A stretch of 64,000 nt of DNA from an uncultured Saccharospirillaceae bacterium (GCA_950054195.1 CATLPG010000003.1:53934-117933), one strand, 5' to 3'. Shown: positions 24,666 to 34,458, counted from the stretch's first letter. Notes: generated by a model from the letters alone, not told the origin. Made by a program: numbers and translations.

Positions 24666-26696
24666 CTACTCAATAATAACCTTTTGGCCTATAAAGTTAT
24701 TGTCTAAATGACTTTTTATATAATAAACACCTTTGGGACAGTCTGATAAGTCTATTTCAAAATTTTGGGATAATTGCTTGTCAAATGATAATATAAGTTT
24801 TCCAATAGAGTTAAAAACCTGAATTTTAGAGGGAATAGACTTGTTTGAGTAATCAATAGTAAATTTACCACTAGTTGGGTTTGGAAAAATATTTAATCCT
24901 TGTAGTTTTTCTAATTCATCAACATCAACCATTTCAGAGGTTTGACGTCTATATACACCATCACCGGCTGTTCCAGCAAAAAGGCGATCTCCACTAACAG
25001 CTAAAGTCCAAGCATTAGAAATTGGAAAATTTTCATCTTTTAACTCCCATGTGTTTCCGTTGTCATTTGAAGCAAAAACAGTTGCACCTCCACCTATAAA
25101 AATGCTATTATTGTTGTGTGTAGCTGAAAGTGAATTATAAAACCAAAGTGATTCCTCCCATGTAATTCCGTTGTTTGAAGATTTAAATGTTCCTGTAGAC
25201 GTACAAGCATAAATGTCAGACCCAACTACTTCTAAATCCCAGATATATCGACCATCTAAAGTCCCTCCATTTATCGGAGTCCAGCTACTACCATTGTTAT
25301 TTGAAATAAAAACTCCATCGCCAGTACCAGCTATTAAAGAAGTCCCTTTAATAGAAAGTGATTGTATATCTAGATCAGTTAATCCATTGTTACGGGATGT
25401 CCATGTGTTTCCGTTATCAGTTGATAGGAATATACCATCATATTCGCTTCCTGCAAAAATGTTATTTCCCATCACAACTATTTCAAGTATGATCACATCT
25501 TCAATTCCACTGTTAGCAGGACTCCAGCTAGCTCCATTGTTGGTTGAAACATATACTCCAGAACCATAGGTGCCAACATATAATGTGTTACCATCAACAC
25601 CTATAGAACGAGTTCGTTTGTTTGTAAGTCCATTATTAATAGCTTGCCAGCTATCACCATTGTCTGATGAAATAAATACTCCACAATAATCCGAAGCGGC
25701 ATAAATATTCCCCCCACTAGCTTTTACAGTATAAACATCAGTGTTTGTTATTCCATTATTAGCTTCACTCCAATTAGAGCTGCCGCTTGATAGGGAGAAT
25801 ACTCCTATGCCATATGTTCCTGCAAAAAAGGTTGAGCCATTTGTACCTACAGAGTTAATCACTTTATCTTCTAATCCAGATGTTGTTTGAGTCCAACTTA
25901 TACCATTGTCTGTTGAAATCCAAACCTCCCCATATTTTGCTGTAACGATACTATTTCCGGAATTATGTATAGTATAAGCGCTAGGAGGACCATTATTAAT
26001 CAACGACCAACTACCACCATTTAGTTTATAAAGTCCATAAACTGAGCCAACAAAAATGTTATTACCACTTTTAATTAATTGGTAATTACTTAAAAAGTTT
26101 ATAGTCAAACCATTATTGAAAGAAGTCCAACTAGCACCATTATTTGTGGATATACAAACTCCTCCTCCCCATATACTAGCGTATATATTCGATCCGTCTA
26201 TTATAATGGATCTAACATCAGTATCAGTAAGACCAGTATTCGATTGGTTCCAAGTTGCCCCGTTATCATGAGAAATAAAAATTCCTTCATCGATAGTTCC
26301 TGCAAATATTGTCCCATTTTTAGAAGCTACAGAAACTACTTGATTACCAAAAAACGAACTACTAGTAGTTATGTTTGTCCAGTTAGCCCCATTATCAGTT
26401 GATTTGTAGATGCCTTGAAAATAAGTACCTACATATATTGTATCCCCATAAGTTGTCACTGAACTAACTCTTTTATCTTGACCATCGCTTGGATTCCATT
26501 GAGTCCAGTTAGCCCCATTATTATAGGACATAAATAAACCAACTTCTTCTACACCAACAAAAATAGATGATCCGTTGGTTGCCATAACGTTTTGATTGAT
26601 ATATCCTCCGTAAGGTCCGTTTGACTGAGTCCATTGACTATTTAACGACTGATTAATAAGGATTGATAAAACAAATAAAATTAATTTTCTCTTCAT
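24666..26696 (-). CDS. Secreted BNR/sialidase-repeat protein with T9SS C-terminal sorting domain
   Basis: A 676-residue secreted protein with a signal peptide (~1-20). It is made of about twelve ~43-residue beta-propeller repeats, each with an S-DNGxxW or NNGxxW aspartate-box-like motif followed by a hydrophobic strand and a GTxGxGV turn. This resembles BNR or Ycf48-like propellers. The last ~75 residues are a type IX secretion sorting domain (NIFPNPTSGKF to the end), so it should be exported and cell-surface attached or released. Sialidase catalytic residues cannot be assigned. Confidence 0.85.
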   Translation of the reverse strand: MKRKLILFVLSILINQSLNSQWTQSNGPYGGYINQNVMATNGSSIFVGVEEVGLFMSYNNGANWTQWNPSDGQDKRVSSVTTYGDTIYVGTYFQGIYKSTDNGANWTNITTSSSFFGNQVVSVASKNGTIFAGTIDEGIFISHDNGATWNQSNTGLTDTDVRSIIIDGSNIYASIWGGGVCISTNNGASWTSFNNGLTINFLSNYQLIKSGNNIFVGSVYGLYKLNGGSWSLINNGPPSAYTIHNSGNSIVTAKYGEVWISTDNGISWTQTTSGLEDKVINSVGTNGSTFFAGTYGIGVFSLSSGSSNWSEANNGITNTDVYTVKASGGNIYAASDYCGVFISSDNGDSWQAINNGLTNKRTRSIGVDGNTLYVGTYGSGVYVSTNNGASWSPANSGIEDVIILEIVVMGNNIFAGSEYDGIFLSTDNGNTWTSRNNGLTDLDIQSLSIKGTSLIAGTGDGVFISNNNGSSWTPINGGTLDGRYIWDLEVVGSDIYACTSTGTFKSSNNGITWEESLWFYNSLSATHNNNSIFIGGGATVFASNDNGNTWELKDENFPISNAWTLAVSGDRLFAGTAGDGVYRRQTSEMVDVDELEKLQGLNIFPNPTSGKFTIDYSNKSIPSKIQVFNSIGKLILSFDKQLSQNFEIDLSDCPKGVYYIKSHLDNNFIGQKVIIE

Positions 26697-26732
26697 ACTT
26701 TTATTGTTATTTATTCGAATATAGATAAAAAA

Positions 26733-27464
26733 CTACTTCAAACTTCTAAACCTGTAATATAAGCTCGTTATTAGCAATGTAAACCCAGCAATACCAATAA
26801 GTGTACCCCATATCCAGTAGGTGCCTCCTAAGTGTTGGGCGATATTACCCGTATCAGAGTAGCCCGTAGGGTTTCCTCCAACCGATACTTTTTCGGTGTA
26901 CAAATAATTGATTTGTAGATACGTGCTCAAACATGCTTGCAAACCAATAATTTGTACAGCTAGTTGTTTAAAACGATCGCCTCCTTTGTAAGCAATAAAA
27001 AAGAATAACCCTGCAAGCAAGCTAATGGTAATAATACCAACGCCCGTTCGAACCCATATAATTACCGATAATGCCATCGCAATAGATAAAGCATACAGAA
27101 TAATCGTTGATTTTTTAAAACTCTTACTCATTAAAATTAAAATTGACCCCATGATAGGCGGTCCCATTAATCCAGCTGCAGAAACTAAAGCTAAAGCTAT
27201 GTTTTTTTTGATATAAAAATCTTGGTAGGAGCTATATGCCAATCCACTACCATCATTAAATATCTCAAGCTTAACAAATGTTCCACCAACTAACATGGAG
27301 GTAATGCCATGTCCCATTTCATGAAACCAAGTACCTAATAAAGTAAAAGGATACATAAGGTAATAACCTAAAGGAAATCGCCATACCACTACTGTTAATA
27401 TGGCAAAAAGTATAAACCCTAAAAAGGAATAATAATCTAGTTTGTATTTTCTTTTGCGAGCCAA
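26733..27464 (-). CDS. M50-type membrane metalloprotease (site-2 protease-like)
   Basis: A 243-residue polytopic membrane protein with an HEMGH zinc motif (H48, E49, H52) inside the first hydrophobic region, as in M50 intramembrane proteases. Six or seven hydrophobic stretches follow. An NPTGYSD-containing loop (~residue 205) lies late in the chain, where M50 enzymes often place an Asp ligand, but I cannot confirm the third ligand. It starts at a TTG at 27464, 17 bp after the upstream stop, and probably belongs to the operon of the large LTD protein. Confidence 0.75.
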   Translation of the reverse strand: MARKRKYKLDYYSFLGFILFAILTVVVWRFPLGYYLMYPFTLLGTWFHEMGHGITSMLVGGTFVKLEIFNDGSGLAYSSYQDFYIKKNIALALVSAAGLMGPPIMGSILILMSKSFKKSTIILYALSIAMALSVIIWVRTGVGIITISLLAGLFFFIAYKGGDRFKQLAVQIIGLQACLSTYLQINYLYTEKVSVGGNPTGYSDTGNIAQHLGGTYWIWGTLIGIAGFTLLITSLYYRFRSLK

Positions 27465-27481
27465 AAAAAGCCAATAAAATA

Positions 27482-30061
27482 CTATAGCTTATGAGCTACT
27501 ACGCACGTCTTTTTGATGCTCTTGATTTCTCCTGATTCGTTAAATATTTCGAAGAAAAGAATGTAGGTTCCAATTCTAGCTTTAGTAAAATCATCACTCG
27601 TTCCGTCCCAACTAAAAACTCCTTCAGAAGCTAGTGTTTGACTTTTAACTAACGTTCTAACAAGTCTGCCATTAGCATCATAAATAACCAAACTACCTAC
27701 ATATCCAGGTTTATCGAGTTTGTAAGTGATAGAAAGTATATCTTCAAAACCATCGTTATCAGGCGAGAATATTTGTGGAGTAACATCCAATTCAGCTCCA
27801 GAAATATCAATTGATTTTACTTGAGAGTTTTCTAATCCTGGAGTAGCAAATCCAATATTTTCTGCTGCACTGTGCCAGTTACCCTCTTCGTTTGTTGGTC
27901 TATTAAAATCTAATCGCTCTAAGGAAACACCATCAACATCTTTTAATAAAGGAAAGTGCATGTCTTCGTCATACGCAAAATGATCAGATAATTTACCTAT
28001 GCCATAAAATAAGAAGGCTTCTCCTTCATCATTATTAAAACTTGGTAAGTCATCAATTTCTAAAAAGGAGCTTGGACTATGGGTAATATACTCTGCTCTA
28101 ATATTCGTTTCACTTTCTGTTAAAACTAAATAATCTCCTGGTCTTAATACTTTATGATCTACAATAGAATCGGCATAAAGCGAATCGTTAGAAATACTCC
28201 ACCCGAAAATATCAATGAATTTATTCGAGTTGTTATATACTTCTACAAAATCAAACCCACCTGTGTACGGATTAAACAAAATTTCATTAAGAATTAAATC
28301 TCCAGAATCAGGAGCATTAGCTAAAACAAATGTTTGTGAAGATGAACCTAAGTTTCCAGAGCAATCATATAAACTATCGATTGTAATTGTGTAAATTACT
28401 GCTGTGTCTAAAACAGGCACTATTTCACATGTAATTGCATCATTATTATTGCTTAGTGTGTACGAAGAAACACTTCTACCATTTGAGATAGCAAAGCTGT
28501 TATTAGATAAATTGGAAGGATCAAGACCTTCACTAAACCATAGTTTTATTGTAGAATCGGAAAGAACTGTTACTTCAACTAAGCTAGGAGGTGTTTGATC
28601 GGCAGTAGTGTCGTAAATGGAGTTTTCTTCACCAGGTGTTCCTCCTAAGCCATTTGTGCTTGGAGCCCAATTACTAGGATTAAAGCAAGGTAGTAAAGGG
28701 TTGATTAATTCTAACGTCCATCCACCATCACCTTTGTCTGTTCCAGCATAAAATGAACTATTGTAGTTCATGTAATCGATCATATTATTTCCAGTGTCTC
28801 TTAAAAATAAATCTTCCCCACTGTTGGTTAACCCAGGGAAACCAGCTACACCTAATTTCTTAGTATAAAAAGCAAAAGCACCAATATTATTGTCAGAAGC
28901 TAAAATAACGTGTTCCCCTGGAAGTAAAATATAACTAGTTAGTGTTCCTGTGGATCCACCATCAGAAATTGTCCAGCCATCTAAATCAAATGCTTTGTTA
29001 CTTGCATTATACAGTTCAATAAATTCCTCTTCAGGTAAACCAACTACAGGTGTTGGATCGGGGTGTACTTCATTTATCACAACATCTCTGTAAGCAGGAG
29101 TTGCTGGCACGATGTAAATAAATTGCTCTGTTAAGTTACTAATAGCGTTTCCAGCAAGGTCTTCTACACCAGTAACGGTTAGTGTGTTGTATACATTTGG
29201 TTGAAAAGCACTACCAAAGGTTAAATGTACTAAAGCTGTGTTACCGGCATCTCTAGTAGCCACAGTAGGGTTTCCTATGCTGTTATCTGCTGAGTAATTT
29301 GTTAGCGTTTGAGAAGTTGTTAAATCAACCGCTTCACTAAATAATACATCTAATGTTGTATTTGATGTAACCGTTACTTCATCTATCGTAGGAGGAAAGT
29401 TATCTACTGGAGCTGTACCTGTTACTACAAAATCATCAAAATAAAATACATCAGAACGTGTGGAGGTGAATATACACGATACACCAAAATAAGCAGATGT
29501 TAAAAAATCATTATCGGTTATAGTACCTTGACTAACATAACCTGTAAAGCCAGAAGTTGTGTCGGCAAGTAGCTCCCAATCTCCCGTAGCTGTTCTTGTT
29601 ACTTGAACCTTTACATTAGGCATCGATACATCAACAAGGTCATCGATACCATCAATGATTTCTGTTTGTGTGGTTCCTGTTTGTTTAAATAAAGAAACTT
29701 CATCGGTTGTTCCACCAACTCGAACAAAATAACCATTTAAACTTCCCGATAAATCGGCTGAACTCGAAACTAGATAGATGTCGGTATAATTAGATCCTGA
29801 AGGGTTAACATCTATTCTGCTAGTAAATTCCCAATTTGCATTATCAATAGCTGTTGAAGGAGTTGATAAATATTTCGTGGCAGAAACTGCTGGTGCATTT
29901 AGGTGAAGCTCCATGCCTAGTGTTACTTCATAATCGGCTTGATCACCGCTCCATGTTGGGTTTATAGTAAAATCTAAATCAGTAAAACTATCTGTAAACT
30001 GTGCGTAGCTAGTAGTAAAAATAGCCCATATACCAAGTAAAAGAGTGATTGATTTTTGCAT
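27482..30061 (-). CDS. Large secreted lamin-tail-domain protein
   Basis: About 859 residues. The longest frame begins at 30112, but the ATG at 30061 gives a clean signal peptide (MQKSITLLLGIWAIF), and the extension overlaps promoter sequence. After an N-terminal beta-sandwich (~25-240, FYFDDFVVTG end) come two Ig-like domains (PPTIDEVTV-type and PPSLVEVTV-type), each followed by a lamin tail domain (DVVINEVHPDP, then DLILNEILFNP). The C-terminus (ITYKLDKPGYVGSLVIYD to the end) is a FlgD-like Ig fold typical of exported Bacteroidota proteins. No catalytic domain is visible. Confidence 0.8.
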   Translation of the reverse strand: MQKSITLLLGIWAIFTTSYAQFTDSFTDLDFTINPTWSGDQADYEVTLGMELHLNAPAVSATKYLSTPSTAIDNANWEFTSRIDVNPSGSNYTDIYLVSSSADLSGSLNGYFVRVGGTTDEVSLFKQTGTTQTEIIDGIDDLVDVSMPNVKVQVTRTATGDWELLADTTSGFTGYVSQGTITDNDFLTSAYFGVSCIFTSTRSDVFYFDDFVVTGTAPVDNFPPTIDEVTVTSNTTLDVLFSEAVDLTTSQTLTNYSADNSIGNPTVATRDAGNTALVHLTFGSAFQPNVYNTLTVTGVEDLAGNAISNLTEQFIYIVPATPAYRDVVINEVHPDPTPVVGLPEEEFIELYNASNKAFDLDGWTISDGGSTGTLTSYILLPGEHVILASDNNIGAFAFYTKKLGVAGFPGLTNSGEDLFLRDTGNNMIDYMNYNSSFYAGTDKGDGGWTLELINPLLPCFNPSNWAPSTNGLGGTPGEENSIYDTTADQTPPSLVEVTVLSDSTIKLWFSEGLDPSNLSNNSFAISNGRSVSSYTLSNNNDAITCEIVPVLDTAVIYTITIDSLYDCSGNLGSSSQTFVLANAPDSGDLILNEILFNPYTGGFDFVEVYNNSNKFIDIFGWSISNDSLYADSIVDHKVLRPGDYLVLTESETNIRAEYITHSPSSFLEIDDLPSFNNDEGEAFLFYGIGKLSDHFAYDEDMHFPLLKDVDGVSLERLDFNRPTNEEGNWHSAAENIGFATPGLENSQVKSIDISGAELDVTPQIFSPDNDGFEDILSITYKLDKPGYVGSLVIYDANGRLVRTLVKSQTLASEGVFSWDGTSDDFTKARIGTYILFFEIFNESGEIKSIKKTCVVAHKL

Positions 30062-30074
30062 TAAAAATATGCTT

Positions 30075-30101
30075 TTGTTTAAGCCAAATATACTATTTTT
30101 G
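30075..30101 (+). promoter_or_regulatory. Promoter of asd (overlaps divergent promoter)
   Basis: TTG (30075-30077), 16 bp spacer, then TATTTTTG (30094-30101), an exact TAnnTTTG. It lies 42 bp before the asd ATG. The spacer is one base short of the usual range. Confidence 0.45.
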
Positions 30102-30112
30102 TCAGACTTCAA
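30085..30112 (-). promoter_or_regulatory. Promoter of the large LTD gene (overlaps asd promoter)
   Basis: On the minus strand TTG (30110-30112), 17 bp spacer, then TATATTTG (30085-30092), 23 nt before the ATG at 30061. The two divergent promoters share almost all their bases. Confidence 0.55.
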
Positions 30113-30143
30113 AATAGGGGTATTATTAATAAAACATTAAAAA

Positions 30144-31133
30144 ATGAAAGTAGCAGTAGTAGGAGCAACCGGGATGGTTGGAAATGTAATGTTAGAAGTT
30201 TTAAAAGAGTTCTCATTTCCTATCACTGAGTTGTATTTAGTAGCTTCTGAACGATCAGTAGGTAAAAAAATTCAATTTGCAGATAAAGAGTATACGGTAA
30301 TTGGATTACAGGATGCTGTGGATAAGGCTCCACAAATTGCTATATTTTCTGCGGGAGGAACAATTTCTAAAGAATGGGCACCTAAATTTGCTGCTGCTGG
30401 AACAACAGTTATTGATAATTCTTCTGCTTGGAGGATGGATGCTGATAAAAAGTTAATCGTTCCAGAAATTAATGGAGATGTACTTACTCTAAATGATAAG
30501 ATTATCGCAAATCCAAACTGCTCAACCATTCAAATGGTGTTAGCGTTAAAAAACATTCATAAAAGATATGGTATTAAGCGTTTAGTTATATCTACTTACC
30601 AATCGGTTACAGGTACTGGGGTTAAAGCTGTGGAGCAAATGGAAGGTGAGCGAATAAACAAGGAAGTAGAGATGGTTTACCCTTATCCTATTGATAAAAA
30701 CTGCTTGCCTCACGGAGGGGATTTTGATGATACAGGATATACCACCGAGGAAACAAAGCTAGTAAACGAAACGAGAAAGATTTTAAGCGATCCATCAATA
30801 CAAATTACAGCTACAGTAGTTCGTGTACCAGTAGTAGGAGGGCACTCAGAATCTATCAATGTAGAATTGAAACAGCCATTTGAATTAACTGATATTTATC
30901 AAGAATTAAAAAATACTTCAGGAATTGTAATTCAAGATAATCCAGATGTTAACCTATATCCAATGCCTAAATATGCTGAGGGCAAAAATGAAGTTTTTGT
31001 AGGAAGAATTAGGAGAGATTTCTCTGTAGAAAATGGGTTGAATATGTGGGTTGTAGCCGATAATTTACGGAAAGGGGCAGCAACAAATGCTGTTCAAATT
31101 GCTCAACACTTGGTGGATAATAATTTAGTCTAG
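30144..31133 (+). CDS. asd: Aspartate-semialdehyde dehydrogenase
   Basis: A 329-residue enzyme making L-aspartate semialdehyde from aspartyl phosphate with NADPH, the branch point to lysine, threonine, methionine and diaminopimelate. The NADP motif is GATGMVG (7-13), the catalytic cysteine is C126 in NPNCSTIQ, and the base histidine lies in VVGGHSES near residue 230. The length is typical. The ATG at 30144 is preceded by a well-formed promoter. Confidence 0.95.
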   Translation: MKVAVVGATGMVGNVMLEVLKEFSFPITELYLVASERSVGKKIQFADKEYTVIGLQDAVDKAPQIAIFSAGGTISKEWAPKFAAAGTTVIDNSSAWRMDADKKLIVPEINGDVLTLNDKIIANPNCSTIQMVLALKNIHKRYGIKRLVISTYQSVTGTGVKAVEQMEGERINKEVEMVYPYPIDKNCLPHGGDFDDTGYTTEETKLVNETRKILSDPSIQITATVVRVPVVGGHSESINVELKQPFELTDIYQELKNTSGIVIQDNPDVNLYPMPKYAEGKNEVFVGRIRRDFSVENGLNMWVVADNLRKGAATNAVQIAQHLVDNNLV

Positions 31134-31276
31134 TCGGTTACTTTAAATACCACGGCTTTGTTATCAGATAAGTTAGAGTAGAGTTTTCTGGTTTAGGCTT
31201 AGGGAAAATTTAACAAAATTTTCACATCACGTGTAGATATTTTGCCTAAACTTGCTGTACAAAAAATAAATAAATT

Positions 31277-31708
31277 ATGAAAACAGTAAAATTAGGTTTG
31301 TTAGCTTTAGCAGCTACGTTAATGATTGGTGCATCTTGTAAAAAATATGAGGAAGGACCAAGCTTTTCTTTAAGAACAAAAAAAGCTAGACTTGTTAACA
31401 CTTGGACAGCAGATAAAGAAGTAAGTGCTGATGGAGATGAATACAACTATACTCAAGAAGAGAAGGATAATAATACTCTTGAAATAAATAAAGATGGTTC
31501 TGTAAAGGTTACTACTGATGATGGTAATGGAAATGCTATTAGTTTTGAAGGAACTTGGGAGTTTGGAGATAAGAAAGAAACTGTTAAGTTTACTTATGAT
31601 TTTGGAGGAGTTTCTACTACTGACGAGGTAACTATCATTAAGCTTAAAAATAAAGAATGGGCTAGTGAAGATGAAGATGGTGACAAAACATATTATGTTG
31701 CAAAATAA
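31277..31708 (+). CDS. Small lipocalin-like lipoprotein
   Basis: A 143-residue lipoprotein with lipobox IGASC (Cys ~21). The mature region is Lys/Glu-rich and shows a lipocalin-like order: VNTWTADKEV, TLEINKDGSVKVTTDD, FEGTWEFGDKKETVKFTY, VTIIKLKNKEWASED. Such proteins are common as small outer-membrane lipoproteins of unknown ligand. A strong terminator follows 25 bp after the stop. Confidence 0.75.
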   Translation: MKTVKLGLLALAATLMIGASCKKYEEGPSFSLRTKKARLVNTWTADKEVSADGDEYNYTQEEKDNNTLEINKDGSVKVTTDDGNGNAISFEGTWEFGDKKETVKFTYDFGGVSTTDEVTIIKLKNKEWASEDEDGDKTYYVAK

Positions 31709-31733
31709 TTAGACAGTATTACAACAAATTACG

Positions 31734-31767
31734 AAGGACTATCTTACATGATAGTCCTTTTTTTTTA
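31734..31767 (+). terminator. Intrinsic terminator of the lipocalin-like gene
   Basis: AAGGACTATC (31734-31743) pairs with GATAGTCCTT (31750-31759) around TTACAT, followed by eight T. The tail reaches the stop codon of the convergent SxtJ-like gene. Confidence 0.85.
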
Positions 31768-32151
31768 GTACATCTTTTTATAATTGACTTTACTTTGTTC
31801 TCTTTTTTTCCAAGTAGCTTTATTAAACTCTTTTCTGTTGATTCTTAATAAAAGAGTAATTGGAGTAAAAACGAGATAATAAATAACAAAAAGAACAACG
31901 GTTGAAGTTATTTCTCCCATAACCTTACCAAAAATTAGCCACACAAATAGTAACGGTGAAACTAAAAAAGGAACTGTAAAGCTTAGTGAAATACAAATTA
32001 ATGCTGTCCCAACTAAGTAATAGTTTACCGTTTGATTTTGATAATAGTCCCAACCAACAACTAATACAAATAGGCTAAAAATTAACCACAAAAATTGCTG
32101 TTGTTTTTTTCTGGAGTATGCATGAGTTTTTATGGTACTAATCCAATTCAT
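31765..32151 (-). CDS. SxtJ-like small membrane protein
   Basis: A 128-residue protein with a cytoplasmic Lys/Arg-rich N-terminus, two hydrophobic hairpins (FLWLIFSLFVLVVGW, then LICISLSFTVPFLVSPLLFVWLIFG and VVLFVIYYLVFTPITLLL), and a basic tail. This matches SxtJ, named in saxitoxin clusters and found across bacteria beside NodU/CmcH carbamoyltransferases. Here it overlaps the carbamoyltransferase gene by 14 bp, so the two are coupled. It may recruit the carbamoyltransferase to the membrane. It is the last gene of the operon starting at 41.4 kb. Confidence 0.8.
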   Translation of the reverse strand: MNWISTIKTHAYSRKKQQQFLWLIFSLFVLVVGWDYYQNQTVNYYLVGTALICISLSFTVPFLVSPLLFVWLIFGKVMGEITSTVVLFVIYYLVFTPITLLLRINRKEFNKATWKKREQSKVNYKKMY

Positions 32152-33874
32152 ATGTGGTTTGGTTTAACTGTAATGATTTATTTTCTTCCTTTAGTACCAG
32201 TAAACCTTCTATAAAAAGAATATCCATATCAGTAGAAAAAAAGCAACTTAATGCATCATTTGGTGATTCAACTATAGGTTCTCCACGAACATTAAAAGAA
32301 GTATTTATCAAAACAGGATAACCTGATTGCTTTTCAAATGCATCTAATAGTTGATAAAACCAAGGGTTTTCTTTTTCATTTACCGTTTGTACACGAGCTG
32401 TATTATCTTCGTGTATGCATGAAGGGATTAATTTTTTTTTGTCACTTGTATAGGTGTTTAACATATACTTTGATGGTTTTAATATGTTGAAAAATTCATG
32501 TGAGCGATCTTCTTTTACCACAGGGGCAAATGGTCTAAAGCCTTCACGTTTTTTTATCGCATAGTTTAGGTGTTTTTTCATGTCCTTTATCAACGGGTTG
32601 GCTAAAATGGAACGATGACATAGTGCTCGTGGTCCAAATTCCATTTTCCCTTGAAACCAGCCAACAACTTTTCCTTTTGCCAACTCCTTAGCTAGTATAT
32701 TTAGACTTTCATGTATTTCCAAATAATGATAAATAAGTTGATGCTGATCTAGAATTACTTGAACTTCTTTTTGAGTATATTGTGTTCCCAAATACCCATG
32801 ATTTGCTAAAGAGTCTTCTTGAATTATCCTCTGTTTGTTTAAATAATGATACCAAGCAATATAGGTAGCTCCTAAGGCTGTTCCGCTATCTCCAGCAGCT
32901 GGTTGAATCCATAAACTATCAATAAAGTTTGACTTTAGTAACTCTCCATTAGCTTTACAATTTAAAGCTACGCCACCAGCCAAACATACATTTTTAATAC
33001 CCGTTTTATGAACGCCATATGCTACCATTTTTAAAATAGCCTCTTCTGTGATTTTTTGAGTGGAAGCAGCAACATCCATATAAAAAGCTGTCATTTCAGA
33101 TTCGGGATTTCTTTTTTTGTTCCCCATTAGTACCTCAAATTTTTTGGATGTCATCCGATTTCCAACTTCATAATTAAAGTATGTAAGGTTTAGCTCAACA
33201 CTCCCATTATCATTAATTTTTATCGCTTGCTTTAGTTTGTCAGTATAAATGGGTTTTCCATAAGGTGCTAATCCCATTAATTTATATTCGCCAGAGTTTA
33301 CTTTAAAGCCACAGTAATAAGTCATAGCAGAATAAAACAAACCTAATGAGTGAGGAAAAAATTGTTCTTCTAGAATTTCTATTTTATTGTTTCTTCCGAT
33401 AGCTAGGCTAGCCGTTGTTTTTTCGCCAACTCCATCAATAGTTAGTATAGTAGCTTCTTCAAAAGGAGAAGGAAAAAATGCTGAAGCAGCATGAGATTCG
33501 TGATGCTCGCAGAAAATAATTTCACCTTTAAATTTGGTTTGTTTACGTATAATATCTTCTACCCATATTTTTTTACCAAGTGTAGCTTTAATAGCTTTTT
33601 TAAAAGATAAAAAACCTTTTGGAGCGTGAGTTTTATATGTATCAATTAAGCGTTCAAATTTTAAAAAGGGCTTTTCGTAATAGGAAATGATTTCAATATC
33701 ATTAATATTTATATCTTCAGATGCTAATGCTTTTTCAATACTTTTTAAAGGAAAATTATTATCGTGCTTTATTCTAGAAAATCGTTCTTCTTGAGCGGCA
33801 AACAAAACTTTACCATCTTTCATTAAGCAGACAGATGAATCATGATAAAACGCAGATATACCTAGAATATACAT
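32138..33874 (-). CDS. Carbamoyltransferase (NodU/CmcH/SxtI type)
   Basis: A 578-residue enzyme that moves a carbamoyl group from carbamoyl phosphate, through carbamoyl-adenylate, to a hydroxyl of a sugar or natural product. The N-terminal Kae1-like domain has ISAFYHDSSVCL, QEERFSRIKHD, the HHESHAASAFF metal site near residue 117 and LTIDGVGE. The C-terminal YrdC-like domain has FGPRALCHRSILANP, REGFRPFAPVV and NTSFNVRGEPIV. All key blocks are intact. It overlaps the HAD phosphatase gene by 1 bp (TAATG) and the SxtJ-like gene by 14 bp. The acceptor is probably the glycan or lipid made by the same operon. Confidence 0.93.
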   Translation of the reverse strand: MYILGISAFYHDSSVCLMKDGKVLFAAQEERFSRIKHDNNFPLKSIEKALASEDININDIEIISYYEKPFLKFERLIDTYKTHAPKGFLSFKKAIKATLGKKIWVEDIIRKQTKFKGEIIFCEHHESHAASAFFPSPFEEATILTIDGVGEKTTASLAIGRNNKIEILEEQFFPHSLGLFYSAMTYYCGFKVNSGEYKLMGLAPYGKPIYTDKLKQAIKINDNGSVELNLTYFNYEVGNRMTSKKFEVLMGNKKRNPESEMTAFYMDVAASTQKITEEAILKMVAYGVHKTGIKNVCLAGGVALNCKANGELLKSNFIDSLWIQPAAGDSGTALGATYIAWYHYLNKQRIIQEDSLANHGYLGTQYTQKEVQVILDQHQLIYHYLEIHESLNILAKELAKGKVVGWFQGKMEFGPRALCHRSILANPLIKDMKKHLNYAIKKREGFRPFAPVVKEDRSHEFFNILKPSKYMLNTYTSDKKKLIPSCIHEDNTARVQTVNEKENPWFYQLLDAFEKQSGYPVLINTSFNVRGEPIVESPNDALSCFFSTDMDILFIEGLLVLKEENKSLQLNQTTYELD

Positions 33875-34458
33875 TACACAAGTATACTGTTTTCTTCTGA
33901 CGAAGCTAGGTTTAACATTTCTTTATCATCTTTATTACCTATACAGATTATATCTGTATAATCTTCTAAGGTATATTTTTCGGTGATTCTCTTTTTTTTA
34001 TCAGCACCCTTGCAGTTAGGTGTTTTAAAATGTTTAGCGTATAAGCCCTTAGCGTTAAATGAAGCTTCAGTAGAAATGAGGTCAAAACCGTGTTGCTCAC
34101 AAAAAGGTTCAAGCCAGCTATTTAAAGAAGCAGAAACAACAACAACTTTAGCCCCTTTAGTTTTAAGGGATAAAGTTTGATTATAAACTTCTGTATTATA
34201 ATACTTATGAAGTTTTTTATTAAAAGAGATTGCTTTTTCAGTTATTTCGTCTTTACTCATCTTTTTTAAAAAATGAAAAAGTACTTTTTCTTTAAATTGT
34301 TGGGTAGATATTATTTTTAAGTAGTAAGCTAACATTAATGGACTCAATAGAATCCAGCCCAATAGCACACGGCTTTTGGAGTGTACGTGATTAATAAACA
34401 AAAGCAAAGAATCCTTTGAGATTAGTGTATGGTCAAAATCTACAAAAGCTATGGTCAT
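33874..34458 (-). CDS. HAD-IB family phosphatase
   Basis: A 194-residue haloacid-dehalogenase-superfamily phosphatase. The nucleophile motif is DFDHTL (D7, D9), motif II lies in VVVVSASLN near residue 91, and the acidic motif is IICIGNKDDKEML near residue 176. A basic helical cap is present (SRVLLGWILL region). It directly abuts the DprE1-DprE2 fusion gene. In the decaprenyl-phosphoarabinose route a phosphatase must remove the 5-phosphate from polyprenyl-phosphoryl-5-phosphoribose, and this gene is well placed for that step. That role is inferred. Confidence 0.8.
   Translation of the reverse strand: MTIAFVDFDHTLISKDSLLLFINHVHSKSRVLLGWILLSPLMLAYYLKIISTQQFKEKVLFHFLKKMSKDEITEKAISFNKKLHKYYNTEVYNQTLSLKTKGAKVVVVSASLNSWLEPFCEQHGFDLISTEASFNAKGLYAKHFKTPNCKGADKKKRITEKYTLEDYTDIICIGNKDDKEMLNLASSEENSILV

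Noticed and set aside
24495..24707. 70-codon open frame on the plus strand
   Set aside because: It runs through the perfect terminator hairpin and into the end of the convergent T9SS gene.
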